From NCBI GenBank assembly GCA_035268885.1, contig DATFKA010000124.1, positions 1 to 64,000 of the forward strand: a stretch of DNA of 64,000 bases, in the 5' to 3' direction. The notes beneath the pieces are model-generated. The model was not told the origin of the DNA. It worked only from the letters and a program-made list of their open reading frames with translations, and did not search any database. Both the position numbers and the translations under genes were made by a program. This document shows, piece after piece, positions 54,863-61,356 of the stretch (position 1 is the first letter of the stretch; each line of letters starts with the position of its first letter). This DNA comes from DATFKA01 sp035268885. Its GTDB lineage: Bacteria; Bacteroidota; Bacteroidia; Chitinophagales; Saprospiraceae.

Positions 54863-56185
54863 CTATTTTCCAAATTTGTGATAGAGCATGGCTTCCGCTC
54901 TTTGCTGTATCGCCTCATTATTGATCTGCTCTAATACTTCAATCAAAAAGGCGTGTTGTAACGCTTCCCGCGCCATCTTTTCAGACATACCCCGCGACTT
55001 GAGATAAAACATGGAAGCCTGATCCAGCTGTCCGATGGTCGCACCGTGGCTACACTTTACATCATCGGCGTAAATTTCCAGCTGCGGCTTACTATCCATC
55101 GTTGCTTTATCCGATAAAACCAGTGCCGCGTTTTGCTGATAGGCATTCGTCTTCTGGGCATCGCGACGGACCATGACCTTACCGTTAAATACGCCATTTG
55201 ATTTACCATCCAAGACTCCTTTGTAGAGCTCATTACTCTGACAATTGGGGATGGCGTGATCAATAAAGGTCTGGTGGTCAACGTGTTGATCACCGTTAAT
55301 ATTAAAAGCACCGTACAGATTAGAGGTGATATTCTCTCCCTGATGGATAGCGTTCAAATTATTGCGGACGATGCGTCCACCCAGGTCCAAAGCTAAGTTC
55401 GTATAGGTACTGTCCTTCTCTTGAAAGGCCGTTGTATTATTCACCTGAAAGGCCGTCTCACTTTCGTCCTGCAGTTTATAGTGGAATACATGCGCATTGG
55501 CGTGGACGTGAAATACGTTCACCACATTGGCGAAATAAACCGCTCCTTCCGCAGCACTAAAGGAATCAATAATCTTCAGTTGGCCACCTTGCTCTACTTC
55601 CACAATTCGTTGCGGGTGAAACATAAAGGGTTGTTCCGTTGCCGTATTATACTGAATGAAGTGAATTGGCCGATCAATGATAGCATTTTTAGCCACGTGA
55701 ATAAAGACACCTCCTTCCGCAAAAGTCGTATTTAATACCACAAAAGGGTTATCCGTTGAAGCATTTTCATTGAGGTGCTTTTCCGCAAAGCCTTTCGTAG
55801 CTTCGTCTTCCAGTGCCTTTTCGATCGTAGTGATGGTCAGGCCTTTTGGCAAATGATCCAGTTTGGATTGACTTTCGTCAAAAAGACCATTTACAAAAAC
55901 CAGTTCAATGGCTTCTTCGCCAGGGATGCGAATGGAATCCAGTATCTCCTGACTAATTTCCGCTTCCACCGGGAAAGTATAGTCTTGATTCAGTAAACGA
56001 GCAAAACTGGTATATTTATAGTCTTCGTCGCGCCGGGTTGGAAAGCTTAAGGTCGCCAGTCTTTCCGCCGCTTTGCTGCGAAAATTATGAGCTGATACTT
56101 GCTTTTGTCCATTCAGTTGCTCTTCGAACTCACTGAATAAGACTCCGAAGCGCGCAATATTTTTATCTTGTACTTCCGTAATCAT
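54863..56185 (-). CDS. sufD: Fe-S scaffold subunit SufD
   Basis: The 440-residue protein is the SufB-paralogous scaffold partner. It has the right-handed beta-helix core, with the signature DVKCSHGATIGQLD near residue 360 and the C-terminal AREALQHAFLIEVLEQI. The N-terminal region, with RRDEDYKYTSFARLLN, is typical. It pairs with SufB and SufC in the SufBC2D complex. Confidence 0.96.
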   Translation of the reverse strand: MITEVQDKNIARFGVLFSEFEEQLNGQKQVSAHNFRSKAAERLATLSFPTRRDEDYKYTSFARLLNQDYTFPVEAEISQEILDSIRIPGEEAIELVFVNGLFDESQSKLDHLPKGLTITTIEKALEDEATKGFAEKHLNENASTDNPFVVLNTTFAEGGVFIHVAKNAIIDRPIHFIQYNTATEQPFMFHPQRIVEVEQGGQLKIIDSFSAAEGAVYFANVVNVFHVHANAHVFHYKLQDESETAFQVNNTTAFQEKDSTYTNLALDLGGRIVRNNLNAIHQGENITSNLYGAFNINGDQHVDHQTFIDHAIPNCQSNELYKGVLDGKSNGVFNGKVMVRRDAQKTNAYQQNAALVLSDKATMDSKPQLEIYADDVKCSHGATIGQLDQASMFYLKSRGMSEKMAREALQHAFLIEVLEQINNEAIQQRAEAMLYHKFGK

Positions 56186-56217
56186 AATTTCAATTTTTTG
56201 AGTGCAGAGGAATTGGA

Positions 56218-56976
56218 TTAAGCGACCGTTTCTACTTCTTCTTTAATCCAATCGTATCCTTTGTCCTCGAGTTCAAGTGCCAGGTTCTTATCCCCTGATT
56301 TTACAATACGACCCTGGTAGATCACGTGTACATGATCGGGCGTAATGTAATTAAGTAGGCGTTGGTAGTGGGTAACAATAATGAAACTACGGTCCTTAGC
56401 ACGCATCTGATTGACCGCATCGGAGACGATCCTTAATGCATCAATATCCAGACCGGAATCGGTCTCATCCAGAATGGCTAGCTTGGGCTCCAATAATGCC
56501 ATTTGCAGCATTTCGTTGCGCTTTTTCTCTCCACCGGAGAAGCCTTCGTTCAAGGAACGACGCAGGAAGGATTGATCTACGCCTACCATTTTAGCTTTTT
56601 CGCGAATGAGCTTTAGCATATCCGGGGCACTTAATTCTTCTTCGCCACGCGCCTCGCGAATAGAGCCGATTACCTGCTTTAGGAAAGTAGCGGTATTCAC
56701 ACCCGGAATTTCAACCGGATACTGGAAAGCCATAAAGACACCTGCCTGTGCGCGTTCGTCAACTTCCAGATCCAGGAGATCCTGTCCCAGGTATTCGATA
56801 CTACCTTCGGTGACTTCGTATTCTTCACGACCCGCCAATACATTGGCTAGTGTACTTTTTCCAGAGCCGTTTGGCCCCATGATGGCGTGTACTTCACCTG
56901 GTTTGATATCCAGATTGATACCCTTCAGGATCGGCTGATCCTCTACTGCTACTTTTAGATTTTTTATTGATAACAT
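56218..56976 (-). CDS. sufC: Fe-S assembly ATPase SufC
   Basis: A 252-residue ABC-type ATPase with Walker A GPNGSGKST, signature FSGGEKKRNEML and Walker B AILDETDSGLDIDAL. All are intact. It powers the SufBCD scaffold. It is placed between sufB and sufD, with 49 bases after sufB and 32 bases before sufD. Confidence 0.97.
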   Translation of the reverse strand: MLSIKNLKVAVEDQPILKGINLDIKPGEVHAIMGPNGSGKSTLANVLAGREEYEVTEGSIEYLGQDLLDLEVDERAQAGVFMAFQYPVEIPGVNTATFLKQVIGSIREARGEEELSAPDMLKLIREKAKMVGVDQSFLRRSLNEGFSGGEKKRNEMLQMALLEPKLAILDETDSGLDIDALRIVSDAVNQMRAKDRSFIIVTHYQRLLNYITPDHVHVIYQGRIVKSGDKNLALELEDKGYDWIKEEVETVA

Positions 56977-57025
56977 TACTATTACTTGTTTATTTATTGA
57001 TTATTATTTTACCCGACCACACGAT

Positions 57026-58468
57026 TTACCCGACACTACCTTCCAGGGTAATGGCCAATAGTTTTTGCGCTTCTACGGCAAACTCCATGGGAAGTTCGTT
57101 GAATACTTCCTTACAGTAACCATTTACGATCATGTTGATGGCATCTTCTTCGCTCAGGCCACGTTGTTGTAAGAAGAACAATTGGTCTTCACCAATTTTA
57201 GAGGTCGTTGCCTCGTGCTCTACCTGAGCGCTGTTGTTTTCCACTTCCAGATAGGGGAAAGTGTGTGCGCCACATTTGTCGCCCATTAGTAGGGAGTCAC
57301 AAACGGAGAAGTTATGTGCATTCTCAGCTTTCTTACCAATTTTTACTAATCCCCGGTAAGAGTTATCACTGTATCCGGCAGAAATACCTTTCGATATGAT
57401 GGTACTACGCGTATTCTTACCGATGTGGACCATTTTGGTACCCGTGTCTGCTTGCTGACGGTTATTAGTGACCGCTACGGAATAAAATTCACCGATGGAG
57501 TTATCTCCTTTCAGAATACAAGAAGGATACTTCCAGGTTACAGCTGAGCCCGTTTCTACCTGCGTCCAGGTAATCTTAGCATTTTTATGAGCGACGCCAC
57601 GTTTGGTAACGAAGTTATAGATACCACCTTTCCCGTCTTTATCACCGGGGTACCAGTTCTGTACGGTAGAATATTTAATGGTCGCATTATCCAGAGAGAC
57701 CAGTTCTACCACTGCGGCGTGCAGCTGGTTCTCATCCCGTTGGGGAGCGGTACAGCCTTCCAGGTAACTGACCTGGCTGCCTTCGTCAGCGATGATTAGG
57801 GTACGCTCGAATTGTCCGGTTTGGGTATCGTTAATCCGGAAATAAGTAGATAATTCCATAGGGCATTTCACCCCCTTGGGAATATATACGAATGAACCGT
57901 CACTAAATACAGCACTGTTCAGCGCAGCGTAGTAATTGTCATTCTGGGGAACGACGGTACCCAAATATTTTTTGATCAGTTCGGGGTGATCATGTACGGC
58001 CTCACTGAAGGAGCAGAAAATAATACCCAGTTCCGCTAACTTCTCTTTATAAGTCGTTTTTACGGAAACACTATCAAAAACCGCATCTACGGCTACGTTT
58101 GCCAGTAGTTTTTGCTCTTCAAGTGGAATACCCAGTTTCTCAAAGGTGGCCAGCAATTCTGGGTCAACTTCGTCCAGGCTTTCTAGTTTGGGTTTCTTTT
58201 TGGGAGCAGAATAGTAGTAGATATCCTGGAGGTCAATCTCCGGATAATCCACATTAGGCCATTGGGGCTCCTTCATTTCCATAAACTGACGGAAGGCTTT
58301 AAGGCGCCATTCCAGCATAAATTCCGGCTCATTCTTCTTGGCTGAGATCCGCCGAACGGTATCTTCGTTAAGTCCTTTTGGAATTTTGTCGGATTCAATA
58401 TCGCTGGTAAACCCGAATTTGTATTCACTCTGGGTTTGTGCTTCAAGCACCTGCATAGAATCACTCAT
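57026..58468 (-). CDS. sufB: Fe-S scaffold subunit SufB
   Basis: The 480-residue protein is the main SufBC2D scaffold on which new clusters are built. The core contains SYLEGCTAPQRDENQLHAAV, YSTVQNWYPGDKDG and the conserved CGAHTFPYLEV near the C-terminus, with family spacing. As first gene of the operon it is preceded by two identical palindromic sites and by two TAnnTTTG boxes, so its leader is the likely control point. Confidence 0.97.
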   Translation of the reverse strand: MSDSMQVLEAQTQSEYKFGFTSDIESDKIPKGLNEDTVRRISAKKNEPEFMLEWRLKAFRQFMEMKEPQWPNVDYPEIDLQDIYYYSAPKKKPKLESLDEVDPELLATFEKLGIPLEEQKLLANVAVDAVFDSVSVKTTYKEKLAELGIIFCSFSEAVHDHPELIKKYLGTVVPQNDNYYAALNSAVFSDGSFVYIPKGVKCPMELSTYFRINDTQTGQFERTLIIADEGSQVSYLEGCTAPQRDENQLHAAVVELVSLDNATIKYSTVQNWYPGDKDGKGGIYNFVTKRGVAHKNAKITWTQVETGSAVTWKYPSCILKGDNSIGEFYSVAVTNNRQQADTGTKMVHIGKNTRSTIISKGISAGYSDNSYRGLVKIGKKAENAHNFSVCDSLLMGDKCGAHTFPYLEVENNSAQVEHEATTSKIGEDQLFFLQQRGLSEEDAINMIVNGYCKEVFNELPMEFAVEAQKLLAITLEGSVG

Positions 58469-58551
58469 GTATAAATTTGTTTAGTTGTTTGCAAAAAATC
58501 AACACCTTTTAGCTTGCGACTATTTAGTCTCGATCTAATTAATTAGGGACG

Positions 58552-58567
58552 CAAAGCTACAAACTTA
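58552..58567 (-). promoter_or_regulatory. Two candidate -7 boxes for sufB
   Basis: On the minus strand TAAGTTTG (58560-58567) and TAGCTTTG (58552-58559) adjoin each other, both exact matches to TAnnTTTG, about 85-100 bases upstream of the sufB start. The first overlaps the proximal palindromic operator candidate by three bases, so a bound regulator would cover the promoter. Confidence 0.5.
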
Positions 58568-58582
58568 TACAAAAAAGTATAA
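58565..58582. promoter_or_regulatory. Palindromic operator candidate 1 upstream of sufB
   Basis: TTATACAAAAAAGTATAA: six-base arms around A6. It is identical to a second copy centred 54 bp further upstream. It overlaps the proposed sufB promoter. Confidence 0.65.
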
Positions 58583-58618
58583 ATAAGGTTTAGCAAAGTT
58601 TTTAGTTTTTTTGAAAAT

Positions 58619-58636
58619 TTATACAAAAAAGTATAA
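58619..58636. promoter_or_regulatory. Palindromic operator candidate 2 upstream of sufB
   Basis: Second copy of TTATACAAAAAAGTATAA, here extendable to TTTATAC...GTATAAA. The 54-bp centre-to-centre distance is about five helical turns, so two dimers would lie on the same face of the DNA. Confidence 0.6.
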
Positions 58637-58652
58637 AGAGGGAGGAGGGGCA

Positions 58653-59243
58653 TTAAAATTGCCAAACCAAACCTGCGGCAGACCCGGAAAAATAAATGGA
58701 GCCCAGGAGCTGCTCAAGAGCGGGATTATGTTGGCTGTGGACAATATGATTGACTACATCGAAGGCAAAAAGAAAAGCGCCCTGTAAGACGATCGAGCGA
58801 CCGAAGCCCTTTAGGCGTTCGGGATTCTTTTCGGTATTTTTACTACGCTCCATTAAATAGAGGCCCCCAGCCATATAGCCAATATCCAATCCGGCATTAA
58901 AGAGCAATATTTTTTGAAATTTATGTTGTTCATTGATAGTCTGGTACAGATCAAAGTTCCCAGGATCGGTTTTCATGGCCGCATAGTAGCCAAACCCCGC
59001 GATGGCCAGGTTAACGCCATTCCAACCGGCATTCATCAAATGGAAGTATTTGTCGGCTCCTTCAGCTTTTTGCGAAAGCGCCAGTCCGCCGGCAATATTA
59101 ACGGCCGCCCAGCCGCCCAGTACCAGCATACCTGTTTTCTGGCGGTTTAGGCGTTGCTGATTAAAATCGTAGAGCGCATCAGATTGCGACCAGAGCAGGG
59201 TGCTCAGGCAAAGTAGTGTGCTGAGTAGTAGTAGTTTTTTCAT
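58653..59243 (-). CDS. Uncharacterised membrane protein
   Basis: The 196-residue product has a signal peptide (LLLLSTLLCLSTLLWSQ) and about four further hydrophobic segments (for example MLVLGGWAAVNIAGGLAL, LDIGYMAGGLYLM). I cannot assign a named family; similar small membrane proteins are widespread in Bacteroidota. It is upstream of the suf operator region on the same strand, but the palindromes and promoter lie between it and sufB, so it is probably not part of that operon. Confidence 0.7.
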   Translation of the reverse strand: MKKLLLLSTLLCLSTLLWSQSDALYDFNQQRLNRQKTGMLVLGGWAAVNIAGGLALSQKAEGADKYFHLMNAGWNGVNLAIAGFGYYAAMKTDPGNFDLYQTINEQHKFQKILLFNAGLDIGYMAGGLYLMERSKNTEKNPERLKGFGRSIVLQGAFLFAFDVVNHIVHSQHNPALEQLLGSIYFSGSAAGLVWQF

Positions 59244-59280
59244 TTTTTAGCTTTTGCCGTTCTAACAGCAAAGTTGGCCA

Positions 59281-61356
59281 TTAGTTCTCTATTTTTTCCG
59301 CAAGGAACAGTAAAAAGGTATACTCCAGAGCAACCTCCTTAAGGCGTTGAAAACGTCCGGAGGCTCCGCCGTGCCCCGCGTCCATGTTGGTGTGGAGAAG
59401 TAACAGATTATCGTCGGTTTTCAATTCGCGCAAGCGGGCCACCCATTTGGCTGGCTCCCAGTATTGCACCTGGGAATCGTGTAAGCCAGTAGTGACCATT
59501 AAGGCTGGATAATCTTTGGCTTCTACATTATCGTAGGGCGAATAAGATTTCATATAATGGTAGTATTCTGGCTCATTCGGATTACCCCATTCGTCGTACT
59601 CAAAGGTCGTTAGCGGGATGGTATCATCCAGCATGGTCGTGACTACATCCACGAAGGGGACGGCTGCGACCATACCGCGCCAGATGGAAGGCTCCATGTT
59701 CATTACGGCACCAACCAGCAGGCCACCGGCGCTGCCACCCATGCCAAATAATTGATCGGAAGAGGTGTAGCCCTGCTCAATCAAATACTTACCACAATCG
59801 ATAAAGTCGTAGAAGGTATTTTTCTTTTTCAATAACTTGCCATCCTCGTACCAGTAGCGACCCATTTCTTCTCCACCGCGGATGTGCGCGATCGCAAAGA
59901 TAAAGCCGCGGTTCAGCAGGCTAAGCCGGGCCGAACTAAAATAGGGTTCCATACTATTCCCATAAGAGCCGTAGCCGTAGAGTAACAAAGGAGTCTCTGG
60001 TCCCTTGGGGGTGTCTTTGTGGTAGACAATGGAAATAGGCACTTGCACGCCATCGCGTACGGTAGCCATGATCCGCTCCGTCTGGTAATGATCTGAATCG
60101 AAGCCTCCCAGGATCTCCTGCTCTTTAAGTAAAGTAAATTCCCTGGACTTCAGGTCAAAATTGAAAACAGAGGGTGGGGTTGTCATGGACTGGTAACCCA
60201 GCCGTAGAGTAGGGGTATGGAATTCCTGATGATGGGCGGTGTAGGCCAAATAAGCATCCTCCTTAAAAGGTACGTAGTAGGCTTCTCCCTGATGAGGGCG
60301 AATCCACAGGCGCGTTAGCCCCCGGTAGCGCTCGGATAGCACCACAAAATCCTTAAACACATCTACATCTTCAATCAATACGTCCTCCCGGTGGGGTACG
60401 ACTTCTTCCCAGTTTTCTTTGCTGGTAGCCGTTTCGGGGGTTTTCAGTAAGCGGAAATTACGTGCTTCCCAGTTGGTGAGTATATAAAAGTGTTCCCCAT
60501 AATGCGCGATAGAATATTCCAGATGACGTTCGCGGGGCTGAATGAGGCTAAAGGTCCCGGTCGGATTATCTGCCTCCAAGACCCGATACTCCTGAGAGAT
60601 GGTCTGGTAAGAACCAATGACCAGGTATTTTTTAGACTTTGAATTATACACAAAGGTGGAAAAAGTGGTATCGGTTTCTTCAAAAACGGAGACATCGGCT
60701 TCCGGAGAAGTACCGATCTTGTGCCGCATGATCTGATAGGCCCGTAGGGTTTCGGGATCGCGCAGGGTATAAAAAATATATTGATTATCAGCGGACCAGG
60801 CATAGCTTCCAGTCGTCCCGGGGATGACATCTTCGAGAAAAGTCCCCGTTTCGATATTTTTAATGCGCAGGGTATAGATTCGTCGGCTCACCGTATCCTC
60901 CCCGAAGGCGAGGAGCTGATTATTGGGACTGACCTCCAGGCTGGATTCATCGTAGTAAGCATGCGCTTCGGCCAGTTTGTTAATGTTCAACAACTCCTTA
61001 TACTCGGCTTCTGCCTCGTCGGCTTTCCGGTAATAAATGGCATATTCCGTACCTTCATCAAAACGGGTCTGGTAATAATAGCCATTATCGCGGTAGGGAG
61101 CCGAAGCATCTTTTTGTTTAATGCGGCCCTTCATTTCTTCGAATAAATGGTGTTGAAAAGTCTCCGCTTCTTTTAAGATGGTTTCAGTGTAGGCGTTTTC
61201 TGCGTTCAAATATTCACTGACGGCCGGATTCTCCCGCTCCCGCAACCAATAATAGGGATCCTCGCGTTTATCCTCATGTTTTTCAAGTGTGGCAGGTATT
61301 TTTTTGGCAATTGGGGCCTTGGCTTTATTTGAATTTTTTATTTTCATACGTTTCAT
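59281..61356 (-). CDS. ptrB: Oligopeptidase B-like serine peptidase (S9)
   Basis: A 691-residue prolyl-oligopeptidase-type enzyme: an N-terminal region with EDKREDPYYWLRERENPA, a beta-propeller, and a C-terminal alpha/beta-hydrolase. The nucleophile is in GMGGSAGG (about Ser540). The family's TFEYDEWGNP, TGLHDSQVQYWEPAK (Asp) and HGGASGRF (His) are present. It belongs to the oligopeptidase B (protease II) group, which cuts peptides after basic residues. No signal peptide is seen. The ATG shares bases with the stop of the upstream Clp-like gene (TAATG), so translation is probably coupled. Confidence 0.93.
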   Translation of the reverse strand: MKRMKIKNSNKAKAPIAKKIPATLEKHEDKREDPYYWLRERENPAVSEYLNAENAYTETILKEAETFQHHLFEEMKGRIKQKDASAPYRDNGYYYQTRFDEGTEYAIYYRKADEAEAEYKELLNINKLAEAHAYYDESSLEVSPNNQLLAFGEDTVSRRIYTLRIKNIETGTFLEDVIPGTTGSYAWSADNQYIFYTLRDPETLRAYQIMRHKIGTSPEADVSVFEETDTTFSTFVYNSKSKKYLVIGSYQTISQEYRVLEADNPTGTFSLIQPRERHLEYSIAHYGEHFYILTNWEARNFRLLKTPETATSKENWEEVVPHREDVLIEDVDVFKDFVVLSERYRGLTRLWIRPHQGEAYYVPFKEDAYLAYTAHHQEFHTPTLRLGYQSMTTPPSVFNFDLKSREFTLLKEQEILGGFDSDHYQTERIMATVRDGVQVPISIVYHKDTPKGPETPLLLYGYGSYGNSMEPYFSSARLSLLNRGFIFAIAHIRGGEEMGRYWYEDGKLLKKKNTFYDFIDCGKYLIEQGYTSSDQLFGMGGSAGGLLVGAVMNMEPSIWRGMVAAVPFVDVVTTMLDDTIPLTTFEYDEWGNPNEPEYYHYMKSYSPYDNVEAKDYPALMVTTGLHDSQVQYWEPAKWVARLRELKTDDNLLLLHTNMDAGHGGASGRFQRLKEVALEYTFLLFLAEKIEN

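Noticed and set aside
52332..58468. Horizontal transfer of the suf operon
   Set aside because: Gene order and protein motifs are normal, and nothing in base use or flanks differs visibly from neighbours.
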